Shown here piece after piece: positions 8,141 to 16,255 of a stretch of DNA of 45,628 bases; the first letter of the stretch is position 1, and each line of letters opens with the position of its first letter. The notes beneath the pieces were generated by a model. That model saw nothing but the letters and a program-made list of their open reading frames with translations. It was not told the DNA's origin and did not search any database. The translations under genes were made by a program, and so were the position numbers. Source of the stretch: a virus; the IMG/VR virus record IMGVR_UViG_3300028608_000029, positions 1 through 45,628 of that record; one strand, written 5' to 3'.

Positions 8141-8833
8141 TTATGATGTCAGAGTACTAGGGTCGAAATTATCCCAGTACTTATAGTTGTCGATCGTAAT
8201 GCGGAAGTTATCCATGTAACCTCCCCACGCTCCAGCAGTCGCTTGGTTCAATACCATTACCCGTTCAGGGTTGACTGCGTTCGGAATGAAATCGACGTTG
8301 ACGTCTGCACCTTGCTTTCGTCCGTTATAGAACAAACGCTGAACTCCGTCTCGGCGGACCAGTGCGAAATGTTCGAATGCACCATGATTGCCAACTGTCT
8401 CGCTAAAGGTATTGGTAGGTGTTGCCCAGCCATTACCAGCGGCGTTAGCCATGTAGACTCCGCTCTGAGCAAGGATGATTCCAGAGTACTGATTCGACAA
8501 TCCTCCACCTATCTGGAATATTGAATCCAGCGACCCAGCAGCACCCCACAACGCCCAGGCTTCTACGCAGAAATCGCGATCGGTAAGACCCCCTCTTACT
8601 CCATTGGCAACTGTCAGATAACCACCGTTACCTGAACTGTAACAACTCGACCTACCGAACTTATAAAGAACCTCGTCCATTCTGACGTCGCCAGTTACTA
8701 CGATGTTCTTGTCATACAGGGAACTATCTCTGAAGTTAGTAGTTCCGTGAGGACCTTCGAATTCCAAAAACAACTCAATGGAAGGGTCGATGTCTCTTCT
8801 TTTTCTTGTAAGAAGCATATTGCTTTCTGTCAT
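8141..8833 (-). CDS. LamG-domain fibre/surface protein (230 aa)
   Basis: I chose the ATG at 8833-8831 (MTESNMLLTRKRRDIDPSI) because the frame's first ATG at 8875 lacks a ribosome binding site and because this start matches the layout of the LamG protein at 1-635 (short polar start, basic patch, then the lectin fold). The body has the LamG pattern: SIELFLEFEG, FCVEAWALWG, GIILAQSGVYM, FEHFALVRRDGVQRLFYNGR and MDNFRITID. These jelly-roll domains bind sugars, and in phages they occur in fibres or head decorations. A minus-strand single-gene unit, ending at the shared palindrome. Confidence 0.85.
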   Translation of the reverse strand: MTESNMLLTRKRRDIDPSIELFLEFEGPHGTTNFRDSSLYDKNIVVTGDVRMDEVLYKFGRSSCYSSGNGGYLTVANGVRGGLTDRDFCVEAWALWGAAGSLDSIFQIGGGLSNQYSGIILAQSGVYMANAAGNGWATPTNTFSETVGNHGAFEHFALVRRDGVQRLFYNGRKQGADVNVDFIPNAVNPERVMVLNQATAGAWGGYMDNFRITIDNYKYWDNFDPSTLTS

Positions 8834-8927
8834 GATGATCTCACGAAGGTATGGATGGTTCAGAGTATCATCCATTAAAAGCTTATGGAAGATGGTTATC
8901 TAATGACTATCCAACATGGAGTATGAC

Positions 8928-9881
8928 ATGCGCCAAATTGCAGTAAACCAGAAGTTCCCCAAAGGACTTGCCGTTAATCGCACTCCCCAGTCTCTCTTGG
9001 AGTTGCAAGTCTCTCTCGTCGTGGCAGTCTCACGGCAAGGGTTTCATATCGAGACCATCATCAATCTGAGCAAGGAACTCGAATACATCATTCGCAAGTT
9101 CCCGGATTCTCAGCCTTCTCTTACAGGCAGACTTACGCTCGCCAAGCTGATCGATTACGAGCGTCTTCTGCAAGTAATCGACGGACAGTTCGTATCGCCT
9201 TTGTGGCCACCCACGCTACCGTATGCACTCGCTACGATCGCCGAGCCTTTCAAGAAGGTGCGTCGTGGTACGGTCATCATTGCCGGATGGAAACGTGTCA
9301 TCGTCAAGGAATGGGATGCGACCAGTTCGGTGGTCAATGAAGAAACCGCCAGCATGTCAGACATCGATGCTGAATCGGTCAAGTACGGCTGGGCAGGCGT
9401 CGATACAAAAGGCAACGAACTGCTACGTGCGTTCGATGGCGAACCCAATACGTCCTACAACGACGTTCGTGCTTTGATCTATTCCGAGAGCACTCAAGAT
9501 CGTTCTGTCATTGTGGTCTACGGTGGACAGACTCAGGATCAGATCCGAAAGATCAACGAAGAAAACGATCCGAGTAAAAAGCCGGTGGAACCTCCGAAGT
9601 CTGCCGCACGTTTGGAACTCGAACGGGCGATGATACAAAGCAAACAGGAAACTTCGGCAGCCGGTACCAGTCCTATCTGGGTTATGCCGTACGAGAGTCC
9701 TTCTGACCTGATGAGTTCGGCCCACGTGAACGAGGATGGTGAATCCAAACTCGCAGTAGCAGCCAAACAGGTTCTGGAAACTCCTGCCAAACCTCCCGTC
9801 CTTTCCCTGGACGATCACATGGCACTTCTCGAACTGGCAAGCGATACCAACGCTGGTCAGTTTGTGGAAAGTACGAAGTAA
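8928..9881 (+). CDS. Protein of unknown function (317 aa)
   Basis: I chose ATG 8928 because GGAG lies seven bases upstream; the earlier in-frame ATG 8916 overlaps that site and has none of its own. The product starts MRQIAVNQKFPKGLAVN. The first 200 residues look globular alpha/beta (GTVIIAGWKRVIVKEWD, SVIVVYGGQTQDQIRK). From about residue 205 it becomes charged and Pro/Ser-rich (DPSKKPVEPPKSAARLELE), probably a flexible tail. No known domain. A single-gene unit ending at a 36-base palindrome. Confidence 0.75.
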   Translation: MRQIAVNQKFPKGLAVNRTPQSLLELQVSLVVAVSRQGFHIETIINLSKELEYIIRKFPDSQPSLTGRLTLAKLIDYERLLQVIDGQFVSPLWPPTLPYALATIAEPFKKVRRGTVIIAGWKRVIVKEWDATSSVVNEETASMSDIDAESVKYGWAGVDTKGNELLRAFDGEPNTSYNDVRALIYSESTQDRSVIVVYGGQTQDQIRKINEENDPSKKPVEPPKSAARLELERAMIQSKQETSAAGTSPIWVMPYESPSDLMSSAHVNEDGESKLAVAAKQVLETPAKPPVLSLDDHMALLELASDTNAGQFVESTK

Positions 9882-9886
9882 GTAAT

Positions 9887-9922
9887 CATAGACTAGATAT
9901 CCGATCGGATATCTAGTCTATG
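9887..9922. terminator. Perfect 36-bp palindrome with CATA/TATG ends
   Basis: The 18-base arm CATAGACTAGATATCCGA is followed by its exact reverse complement with no loop. CATA and TATG form the two ends, so the same TATG element points outward on both strands. It starts five bases after the preceding stop. A GCTTTATAGG tail follows rather than a strong T run, so it may act as terminator, promoter or both. Confidence 0.75.
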
Positions 9923-9943
9923 GCTTTATAGGAAATTTCATAC

Positions 9944-9952
9944 ATATATCAT
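9944..9952 (+). promoter_or_regulatory. Candidate promoter ATATATCAT
   Basis: ACATATATCAT is shared with 42949-42958 and, in its ATATATCAT core, with 30668-30676, each time ahead of a plus-strand gene. It is 40 bases before ATG 9992. Probably a phage-specific promoter element. Confidence 0.5.
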
Positions 9953-9991
9953 ACGCATGAATAATACCAATCATCACTTTAGGAGCGTTAA

Positions 9992-11515
9992 ATGAACTAC
10001 GAAAAAGTACAACAACTACTGGCATCTCTGACCAAGACTATCGGGTTCTTGGAAATGATGGGAGATAGTCTCAATGAAAATCCCGAACGAGTTCGCCAAT
10101 CAGCGCTGGCAATCCGGCGCATGATGCCGGAACTCAATTCCGAAATGGAAAAGATTCTCGATGATTTTTTCCATGTGTTTGGCACCAAACATCCTCCCAG
10201 CAGACTGAACCTTTGTTCGGAAGTCTCAGCCCCCAAGCAAGGAGACGAAGAACCTCGTTTCCGAGGTCTGGGATATGGCGTTACCAAGCATGGAACTAGT
10301 GGCGACACTAAGTTGTCCAGTCTGAAATTCCGCAATATCAAAGCAGTCGGTACGATGAAAGAGCTGAAAGACCTTCTCATCCATACAAAGCGAATTTCCA
10401 ATGGAATGGCGAGAGCATGGAAAGGACAAATCGGTCCAGTTGGTTCCGATATCCTTCGCCGTGAATTGATTCTCGAAATCGATGGCGAGACTCGGGCATT
10501 CCACTTCCATGTGGCGGATATGACCTGCGTCAATCTGAGTCGCCAACCTGGATCGGAACTCATTGCGGTCTCTGACGTCAGTGCGATAATGATCGGTACC
10601 AATGTGGCCGTTTTCCCGACAGACAAAGAAGGAAAGACCACGTATTCGACGTTTATGCGCCTGATGGATTCGTATGCCGGTGCAGGCTTTAAGGTCGATT
10701 GGTCTTTCTCCAATGGAGCTTTGGTTTACGAAGCCCATGACGTGAAGATCGAGTTGCCTGTATCGTCATTCATCCGAGAAGGTCTGGAGAATACTCCTAA
10801 GAACAAAATAGCTGACATGCTCAGAGATTCGTGGCATCCCTTCATCTCGGCGGCTAATATTTCTCGCATCATCGACGCCCATGAAAAGGTTGCAGGGAAG
10901 GAGCTCGCCAAAATCGATTCACGTGCCGTATTCGAAGACAGCACGAAGACTTATGACGAACTCGTAGACGCGATTCTGAATTGTCGTGTTCTGTCTGGCG
11001 GGGTGATGGGTTCCTTGGAATGCAAGGCCGTCTTCAACGGGGAGCAGGATCCCTACTTCGGCATTGTCGTTGGTAACGAAGATAAGCGGTCTATTTACCG
11101 CATCAAGAAAGAAAACGTCGCTATCGTAAGTACTCTTGCGGATACCTCCGAAGGAGTTCTTGAGAAACTTCGTTACCGTGTGACGTATAGCATGGGGCGC
11201 CTCATTCTCTTTCCGGTAGATTCCGACGGTAATGTTTCATACAACGTGCTGGCGGAATTGATCCATGCCATCAGTCCCAGCTCCGGACTTGGCACCCGTG
11301 TAACGAGCTTCTTCGTCCACAAGGGCGAGTTGTTTTACAAAGTTGGACTGAACGATGTTCCGATGGAAGTGGTCGATCGTCTGGGCTCCGCTTTGGAGAA
11401 TGCTGACGAACAGAAAGTCAAGAAAGTACTCACCGAATCCCTTGGTGGGATCTTCTATGCAACTGGCGTCGATCGTCTCGTCGCTGTCCTCGAAGCTCGT
11501 TACAACGAAGGATAA
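9992..11515 (+). CDS. Unknown protein with internal duplication (507 aa)
   Basis: AGGAG lies seven bases before ATG 9992. The first 60 residues are helical (VQQLLASLTKTIGFLEMMGD). After a Pro/Gly linker come two repeat units. The unit near residues 115-280 has VAVFPTDKEGKTTYSTFMRL then a strand pair and a helix; the unit near 325-490 has LILFPVDSDGNVSYNVLAEL then the same order of strand pair (ELFYKVG) and Lys/Glu-rich helix. The shared FP-x-D-x-x-G-x-x-(T/S)-Y core shows a duplicated domain. I know no family for it. It opens a plus-strand operon after a candidate promoter. Confidence 0.78.
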   Translation: MNYEKVQQLLASLTKTIGFLEMMGDSLNENPERVRQSALAIRRMMPELNSEMEKILDDFFHVFGTKHPPSRLNLCSEVSAPKQGDEEPRFRGLGYGVTKHGTSGDTKLSSLKFRNIKAVGTMKELKDLLIHTKRISNGMARAWKGQIGPVGSDILRRELILEIDGETRAFHFHVADMTCVNLSRQPGSELIAVSDVSAIMIGTNVAVFPTDKEGKTTYSTFMRLMDSYAGAGFKVDWSFSNGALVYEAHDVKIELPVSSFIREGLENTPKNKIADMLRDSWHPFISAANISRIIDAHEKVAGKELAKIDSRAVFEDSTKTYDELVDAILNCRVLSGGVMGSLECKAVFNGEQDPYFGIVVGNEDKRSIYRIKKENVAIVSTLADTSEGVLEKLRYRVTYSMGRLILFPVDSDGNVSYNVLAELIHAISPSSGLGTRVTSFFVHKGELFYKVGLNDVPMEVVDRLGSALENADEQKVKKVLTESLGGIFYATGVDRLVAVLEARYNEG

Positions 11516-11523
11516 CTAGCAGA

Positions 11524-11772
11524 ATGTTTCGTTTTACCATCATCGCAATCAGCTACGACCCTGCAACGTGCAAACACACCTTGCAGTTGAAGTTACTGAA
11601 TACGGCACCTGGAGTTACCTCTCTGAAGACAGTTTCGGGAAGTGACTTCATGGATGCCATTCGTCATACGGGAGTTACGTACGAGCAGTTGTCTACTCGC
11701 ATGCTCTTCCAATCGGACGACTTCGAGAACCTGGTGAACGTCCAGTGTCTCGGAGTACCGGATAAGGATTAG
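11524..11772 (+). CDS. Small protein of unknown function (82 aa)
   Basis: Starts nine bases after the previous stop. The product (MFRFTIIAISYDPATCKHTL...) has an initial beta strand pair then a helix, and no motif. It is directly followed by a winged-helix protein, so it might act with it, but that is a guess. Confidence 0.7.
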   Translation: MFRFTIIAISYDPATCKHTLQLKLLNTAPGVTSLKTVSGSDFMDAIRHTGVTYEQLSTRMLFQSDDFENLVNVQCLGVPDKD

Positions 11773-11773
11773 G

Positions 11774-12064
11774 TTGGCCTTATCCAACAAAGAGGTTCTG
11801 CTTCTGGAACTTCTGGAACCCATGGTGTACGAGCACTACGGCTTTGATCTTGCCGATCGTTCTAATGGTGAGATTGCACGTGGCAGTGTGCACGTATACC
11901 TATCCAAGCTCAAAGATAAAGGATACGTGACTTCTCGAAAGGAAGAAACCGACTCCAAGTACCCTAGATCCATGTATCGTCTTACAGAGGCTGGTAAGCG
12001 TGCCAGAATCGATGCCGAAGGGATGTCAAGACCCAAGGGCAGGTGGGTCCTTTCCTGCCAGTGA
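11774..12064 (+). CDS. PadR-like winged-helix DNA-binding protein (96 aa)
   Basis: The start is TTG 11774, with AAGGA five bases upstream; no ATG occurs earlier in the frame. The layout fits the PadR/winged-helix fold: a first helix (NKEVLLLELLEPMVYEHYGF), a recognition part with GSVHVYLSKLKDKGYVTSRK (about residues 35-54), then a wing ending SMYRLTEAGKRAR. PadR-type proteins repress transcription and read ligands; a phage version would tune phage or host promoters. The usual C-terminal dimerisation helix is short here. No target site can be named. Confidence 0.75.
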   Translation: MALSNKEVLLLELLEPMVYEHYGFDLADRSNGEIARGSVHVYLSKLKDKGYVTSRKEETDSKYPRSMYRLTEAGKRARIDAEGMSRPKGRWVLSCQ

Positions 12065-12076
12065 AGGAGAAGTGAA

Positions 12077-12241
12077 ATGCCTAGCAAATCCAAATCGCAG
12101 AAACGCCTGATGGATGGAGCAGCACACAATCCTGAGTTCGCAAAGAAAGTAGGTATTCCTCAAGAGGTCGCTCGGGAGTTTTCCGAGGCTGACAAGAAGG
12201 CAGGTAAGCGAGACTTGCCTGAACGAGTGAAGAAGAAGTAA
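12077..12241 (+). CDS. Small basic protein, DUF3008-like (54 aa)
   Basis: GAAGGAGAAG precedes ATG 12077. The product starts MPSKSKSQKRLMDGAAHNPE and ends KKAGKRDLPERVKKK. The MPxKSKxQ(K/R)(R/L)M start and Lys-rich helical body match what I recall of DUF3008 proteins, common in phages and of unknown role. Its charge suggests nucleic acid or capsid contact. The short length hides it from usual gene calls, but the ribosome binding site and spacing (12 bases after the previous stop) support it. Confidence 0.75.
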   Translation: MPSKSKSQKRLMDGAAHNPEFAKKVGIPQEVAREFSEADKKAGKRDLPERVKKK

Positions 12242-12305
12242 TTTTCCAATGCCAGCATCTATAAGGTGCTGGTCCTCTTTCCATTCCAATGTCTGGAGTT
12301 TTACC

Positions 12306-12584
12306 GTGTCGAACAAAACCACCATCACCATCGAATCGCTGACCAAGACCACGATCATCGGCATCGATGCCGAGAAGAAGTCCGTCACTGTCAGCGGTCC
12401 GGCGGTCGAGAAAGTCGCTACGAAGTTCACCCTGGGTCAGCAAGTCGACGTGACCTTCGGCGCCGATGGCAAGGTCACCGATGTCGTCAAGACGCCGGCC
12501 GCCAAAGCAGCCACCACTGCCAAGCAAGGTCGCGAAGGCCGCTCGCCCGGTCCCATCGGTGGTCCGGCACGCATGCCGCGCTAA
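12306..12584 (+). CDS. Small beta-rich protein with disordered tail (92 aa)
   Basis: I chose GTG 12306 because GGAG lies seven bases upstream. The body alternates strands (KTTITIESLTKTTIIGIDAE, KSVTVSGPAVEKV, FTLGQQVDVTFGADGKV), resembling a small OB or SH3-like barrel. The tail (AAKAATTAKQGREGRSPGP) is basic and Gly/Pro-rich. The gene uses GC-rich codons like those of the capsid gene, which fits high expression. A structural or nucleic-acid-binding role is possible; I do not recognise the family. Confidence 0.7.
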   Translation: MSNKTTITIESLTKTTIIGIDAEKKSVTVSGPAVEKVATKFTLGQQVDVTFGADGKVTDVVKTPAAKAATTAKQGREGRSPGPIGGPARMPR

Positions 12585-12607
12585 TCCGAAGTAAATCAAC
12601 GTAGTCC

Positions 12608-12631
12608 AGATAGGGGAGAAATCCCCTATCT
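12608..12631 (+). terminator. Hairpin between operon parts
   Basis: AGATAGGGG pairs with CCCCTATCT across a six-base loop. It starts 23 bases after a stop and ends 15 bases before the next ATG. No T tract or TATG follows, so it may be an mRNA-processing or attenuation hairpin rather than a full stop. Confidence 0.5.
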
Positions 12632-12646
12632 GTTACCGGAGCATTT

Positions 12647-13180
12647 ATGTCGCTAGTTACCTTGAAAGATGGTGTCTTGGCTGCTGATTGCAGCGTCGTG
12701 ACGCCCCGCGAGAAAGGGTTCAACATGTCCGCGAAAGTGGACAAGGTTCATGTGTCCGAATGTGGACGTGTGGCATTTGCCGGTGTGGGCATGACCATCG
12801 GTAAAGAGTTCGCTTCGATTCTGGGCGAGATCATCGTAGATGACATTCTTCAAAGCGAAGGACCGCGCCGGCCAACGGTCAAGAGCCTGCACGACAAGTT
12901 CTTCACGTCCAACACGCCCGCAACGGACTTTACTGTCTTTGTCGTTACCAAAGATGGTGCCTGGGTTCTGTGCCACGCGGAATACACGCTGCTGAATACA
13001 GAAACTCCCAACGCGATCGGTACCGGTCACTGGGCAGCTATCGTCTATATGGGCGAAGGCTTTTCTGCCGAAGGTGCGATTGAGCGCGTATCGCGCATCG
13101 ACCACACCGTCAGCGAGGATCGTAGCTACATCAAACAACGTTCCTTGAAGAAGATGAAGTATCTGGGGGTGTCGGCATGA
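12647..13180 (+). CDS. Proteasome/HslV-like Ntn-hydrolase (177 aa)
   Basis: The start (VTLKDGVLAADCSVV) and the strand pair VDKVHVSECGRVAFAGVGMT match the N-terminal part of proteasome beta/HslV-type proteins, where an N-terminal Thr exposed by processing is the nucleophile and a Lys near residue 33 assists; K30 and K33 are present. After Met removal the first residue here would be Ser2 (MSLVTLKDG), aligning with the Thr2 of related phage and bacterial proteins that start MTT. Such enzymes are self-compartmentalised peptidases. The rest (KDGAWVLCHAEYTLLNTETP, AIGTGHWAAI) keeps the sandwich pattern. Whether it is an active Ser-type or a dead paralog is unclear. It overlaps the next gene by four bases. 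Confidence 0.7.
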   Translation: MSLVTLKDGVLAADCSVVTPREKGFNMSAKVDKVHVSECGRVAFAGVGMTIGKEFASILGEIIVDDILQSEGPRRPTVKSLHDKFFTSNTPATDFTVFVVTKDGAWVLCHAEYTLLNTETPNAIGTGHWAAIVYMGEGFSAEGAIERVSRIDHTVSEDRSYIKQRSLKKMKYLGVSA

Positions 13181-13731
13181 ACAACATGATTCTGGTACGC
13201 GAAGGACATGTCGCCCATGTCCGCGGGTTCGGTAGTTTCGGACGTGGCAGTCGGTCCACCATATCCGAACTGGATCTTGTCACTCCCTTCGGTTTCTTCA
13301 TCCCTGCCAATGGGATCGGTGCTCGTGCAGTCGATCTTCTTTGCCAGTTGTCGGACAAGTCGATCGCATACACTTCCAAGCAAATCAATCGCCTGGAAGA
13401 AGTCGAAGCAGGACTCCTGATTGATCGTGACTGTCGTGTCAACCAAGTCTTTCTGACCGACATCGGTACGCTGGAAATCGTTCCTCTTGGAAAACGCAGC
13501 ACCGTTATTGTGAGCGGTGCTGCTGGCTACTCCGACGTCATGGCAGCATGTGTGGATTTGACCACCACCATCGAAGAAGCCTGCGAGATGTATGGCAAGT
13601 ACATCACGTATTCGCCGCAAAACCTTGTCATCCAACCGCTGTCGTATTACCGCAAGATCTGGTACGGTGAGTACGAGAAACGCAATTACCACGACTTCCT
13701 CTGCAAAGAAGGACAGCGTGCAAAAATGTAA
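13177..13731 (+). CDS. Unknown protein, perhaps partner of the HslV-like gene (184 aa)
   Basis: Starts at the ATGA overlap with the HslV-like gene. The product begins MNNMILVREGHVAHVRGFGS. The part TLEIVPLGKRSTVIVSGAAG then YSDVMAACVDL resembles in pattern the strand and helix of the upstream gene around AFAGVGMT, so it may be a diverged second subunit, but the similarity is too weak to be sure. The C-terminal 45 residues are Tyr- and Lys-rich (YYRKIWYGEYEKRNYHDF). Strict coupling with the upstream gene suggests a shared complex. Confidence 0.6.
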   Translation: MNNMILVREGHVAHVRGFGSFGRGSRSTISELDLVTPFGFFIPANGIGARAVDLLCQLSDKSIAYTSKQINRLEEVEAGLLIDRDCRVNQVFLTDIGTLEIVPLGKRSTVIVSGAAGYSDVMAACVDLTTTIEEACEMYGKYITYSPQNLVIQPLSYYRKIWYGEYEKRNYHDFLCKEGQRAKM

Positions 13732-13742
13732 ATGGAGTAAGT

Positions 13743-14180
13743 ATGTCGCTTACGTTTGAAACGAAAGATTTGCCGGTCGCCATGAAGGCGCAGAACGTGG
13801 ATCTGATCAATGTCAATACCTGCTCGCTGATATTGGACAAGATCAATTCCAAGCCTACTATCATGGCATTTCGTGATCGTGAAGTCCGCAACAAGGAAGA
13901 CATCTTCCGGTTGTTGGCCGAAGAGGTCAATGAGCTGGTGAAGTTCACCAAGTTCTCTCACGATCCCCATTCGGGGGAAGTGACGATGAATCTGTCGTCG
14001 GTAGCGGCCATCGGTTTCTTCAAGGAATACGATGAGCAGACGGGCGCCAGTATCATCCGTGAGTTCTTCGAACGTGACTGGGACAGCGTGCAAATGGTGC
14101 CTCTGAGCACCGGCATAGATTCGGGCATTATGGTTCGCCTGACGTCTGGTCACATGGTGTATCCCGATACGGATCGGTAA
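13743..14180 (+). CDS. Protein of unknown function (145 aa)
   Basis: GGAG lies eight bases before ATG 13743. The product starts MSLTFETKDLPVAMKAQNVD and ends in a beta segment (GIDSGIMVRLTSGHMVYPD). It is acidic in the middle (KEDIFRLLAEEVNELVKF helix). No family recognised. In the same run as the Ntn-hydrolase genes. Confidence 0.7.
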   Translation: MSLTFETKDLPVAMKAQNVDLINVNTCSLILDKINSKPTIMAFRDREVRNKEDIFRLLAEEVNELVKFTKFSHDPHSGEVTMNLSSVAAIGFFKEYDEQTGASIIREFFERDWDSVQMVPLSTGIDSGIMVRLTSGHMVYPDTDR

Positions 14181-14182
14181 AC

Positions 14183-14479
14183 GTGACGGTGTACTTCCGA
14201 AAGGACAACGAACGGGATAAGCGCCACATGGTTCTTTATCCCACACTGAAAAAAGTTGTCCACAAGAACCCCATCAAGAATGTCCTGGATAAGATTCGTG
14301 GAGTCGAACGTTATACGGTCGAACTCTATTCTTCTTTCCGGTTGAGTAAGGGAGATCCCATCGCCTATCAAGTCGGTGAAGACGAAGTGGATTTCCGGTA
14401 TCAAAATGCAGTTATCACGAAAGTCATGGACGATGTTCCTTTGACCCACTTTTACAAACTCGAAGTCATTCTCCAATAG
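14183..14479 (+). CDS. Small protein of unknown function (98 aa)
   Basis: GTG 14183, two bases after the previous stop, is the only fitting start. The product begins VTVYFRKDNERDKRHMVLYP. It is strongly basic in the first half and beta-rich in the second. No motif recognised. The ribosome binding site is poor, so it probably depends on coupling to the upstream gene. Confidence 0.65.
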   Translation: MTVYFRKDNERDKRHMVLYPTLKKVVHKNPIKNVLDKIRGVERYTVELYSSFRLSKGDPIAYQVGEDEVDFRYQNAVITKVMDDVPLTHFYKLEVILQ

Positions 14480-14488
14480 GAAGAAAAA

Positions 14489-14857
14489 ATGAAATGGCAT
14501 TATCACGTGATCGTGATGCAGGTCTTGCATCAATCCATGTCCGATGAAGCGAAGTTGCGTCATCTGGTTCCTGCACCTTTCCTCTCAGCGGGCGACATCG
14601 TCGCAGGTTCCAATGAACACCTGCATCTTCTGGACATCGTCGAAGTACTGAACGAAATGGTCAGCTTGGGCGATGTCGAATGCTTCAAACGCGAAGAAGG
14701 CATGGGCTATCGCCTGTCGTTGGACGGTCGCGAAGTCGCTGCCAACATGAAGTTCAAGGATCTGGAAACCAAGGGTCCTCAGAAGCCTGCCATCTGGCCT
14801 ACCGTGAAGGATCTTCTCACTCGTGAAGGTCCGACGGACAACCTGGCAGCGGCCTAA
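14489..14857 (+). CDS. Unknown protein, possibly winged-helix-like (122 aa)
   Basis: AGGAAG stands eight bases before ATG 14489. The helix LHLLDIVEVLNEMVSLGDVE followed by CFKREEGMGYRLSLDGREVAA resembles the last helix and wing of a winged-helix domain (G-x-x-Y-x-L-(S/T)-x-x-G-(R/K)-x-(V/A)-A), though the first half is unlike any I know. Could be a small transcription regulator. Last gene of its block, ending 13 bases before a perfect palindrome. Confidence 0.65.
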   Translation: MKWHYHVIVMQVLHQSMSDEAKLRHLVPAPFLSAGDIVAGSNEHLHLLDIVEVLNEMVSLGDVECFKREEGMGYRLSLDGREVAANMKFKDLETKGPQKPAIWPTVKDLLTREGPTDNLAAA

Positions 14858-14870
14858 GAAAGAACGATAA

Positions 14871-14898
14871 TCCAGGATAGCCACGTGGCTATCCTGGA
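14871..14898 (+). terminator. Perfect 28-bp palindrome followed by TATGC and T tract
   Basis: Arm TCCAGGATAGCCAC is followed by its exact complement. GTGTCTGTATGCTTTTATTTTTTCG follows in part, giving TATGC then T tract. Its arm nearly equals those of the hairpins at 23736 and 24220 (one base differs in the first eleven of the core), so the three form a repeated terminator family. Confidence 0.8.
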
Positions 14899-14980
14899 GT
14901 GTCTGTATGCTTTTATTTTTTCGAACAGTACTATGATTGGATTCACCTAGTAGTCGGTAAAATAACTAACGGAGTAAACA

Positions 14981-16204
14981 ATGGGTACGTCTCAAGACAA
15001 CCACGACCACGAATTTCGTGGTGACTTTCACAGCGAAGCGGGTTCCGCTGTGACACAAGACCTCAGCGCGTTTGACGAAGACATGGGACAAGTCGATCGT
15101 GCCATGGGCGTCGTCGACGAACTCGAAGGCAAGCAAGAACTCATCGAATCGATGGAGTCCTACAACCAGGACACCAGTCGTATGGTTCAAGCCTCCGTTG
15201 ACGCATTGCTGCGAGTGGCCAATATCGGTCATCGCACTACTGCTCGTCCGGACCTTCAGTCCTACACGTTCACCTCGAAGGAAGCCGATCTTCAATCGAT
15301 CGGCGAGACGGCATCGAAGGTATGGGACAGTATCATCTCTGCCATCAAGAAAGCAATTGAATGGGTCGTCGGACTCTTCAAACGTATCTTCGGCATCGGA
15401 AAGAACACCGACGATAAGATCGAAAAGATCGAAGAAATCGTCAAGGAACAGGAAACGAAAAAGAAAGATCCCAAGAAGGCAGCAAAAGCGCCTGGGACTC
15501 CTTCTGGAAACAAGAACGCGGCCAAGACCTTCCAATACAAATGGACGGCTGCCATGGACATGCTCTTCGAATCCAAGACCCTGAAGAACAACACCGATTC
15601 TCTTCCTCAGATGCAACGCAACATCGTTCGTCTGAAGTCGATTTACGAGAACTGGGAAAGCAGGTCGGTCTTCACGCCTGACTTCTTTACGATGCCTGCT
15701 CCGAGTGGTCTTCTCAAAGAAAACGGTGCTCCGAATCGAAGCAAGGGTCACGTCAGTGAATCCATCAGCGGTAAGGTCATTCTCGTTTACGGGCCTCCTC
15801 AGGCACCTACCGTCTACGACGATCATACGGCCGAAGCCTTCGTCAAGAGCGTGGTTATGAAGGTCGTTGCTGCCGATTATATCCCTCCCAATGTCGGTAA
15901 GGAAATTACCGTTACTACGGGTTCGGTCTACGCCGGCGCCATGCTTGAATATATCAAGCAACATCGCAAGGCAATTGAGGAACTGGAATCCTGGTGCGAG
16001 GCGTTTGTCAAGAAATGCCAAACCAAGATCGATCAGATATCCAAGTCTTCCAAAAAAGATTCAGCTACCAAGGCTAACTTGATTGGTCTGAAATTCCTCG
16101 TAGCAGGTCCTGCTGTACGTTACGTTGCCATGTGGAATCAGGCACTGAATAGCGTAGCCAGCGACCTCAGTGCCCTGCTTCTGCGGGACGTTGCCCACTC
16201 GTAA
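14981..16204 (+). CDS. Internal-head-like protein, copy 1 (407 aa)
   Basis: It starts MGTSQDNHDHEFRGDF and is homologous along its length to the gene at 16256-17572 on the other strand. Both have an acidic helical N-terminal 100 residues, then FTSKE at residues 97-101, then a hydrophobic helix (WVVGLFKRIFG here), a Lys/Glu-rich linker and a C-terminal domain ending near LIGLKFLVAGPAVRYV. S-K-E fits the S/A/G-x-E rule I recall for the phiKZ head protease, so the first 101 residues may be a propeptide removed inside the prohead. phiKZ-like phages package families of such internal or ejected proteins. Identity as internal head protein is inferred. A perfect hairpin lies at its 3' end. Confidence 0.7.
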   Translation: MGTSQDNHDHEFRGDFHSEAGSAVTQDLSAFDEDMGQVDRAMGVVDELEGKQELIESMESYNQDTSRMVQASVDALLRVANIGHRTTARPDLQSYTFTSKEADLQSIGETASKVWDSIISAIKKAIEWVVGLFKRIFGIGKNTDDKIEKIEEIVKEQETKKKDPKKAAKAPGTPSGNKNAAKTFQYKWTAAMDMLFESKTLKNNTDSLPQMQRNIVRLKSIYENWESRSVFTPDFFTMPAPSGLLKENGAPNRSKGHVSESISGKVILVYGPPQAPTVYDDHTAEAFVKSVVMKVVAADYIPPNVGKEITVTTGSVYAGAMLEYIKQHRKAIEELESWCEAFVKKCQTKIDQISKSSKKDSATKANLIGLKFLVAGPAVRYVAMWNQALNSVASDLSALLLRDVAHS

Positions 16205-16211
16205 GCATAGA

Positions 16212-16239
16212 CTCCCATAGGCCTTTCGGCCTATGGGAG
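16212..16239. terminator. Bidirectional hairpin between convergent paralogs
   Basis: CTCCCATAGGCC pairs with GGCCTATGGGAG, loop TTTC. CATAG lies just left (16206-16210) and TATG just right (16241-16244). Short T runs lie on the minus-strand side of neither stem clearly, so dual termination is inferred from position between stops at 16204 and 16256. Confidence 0.75.
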
Positions 16240-16255
16240 GTATGTCTGTGTCTAT

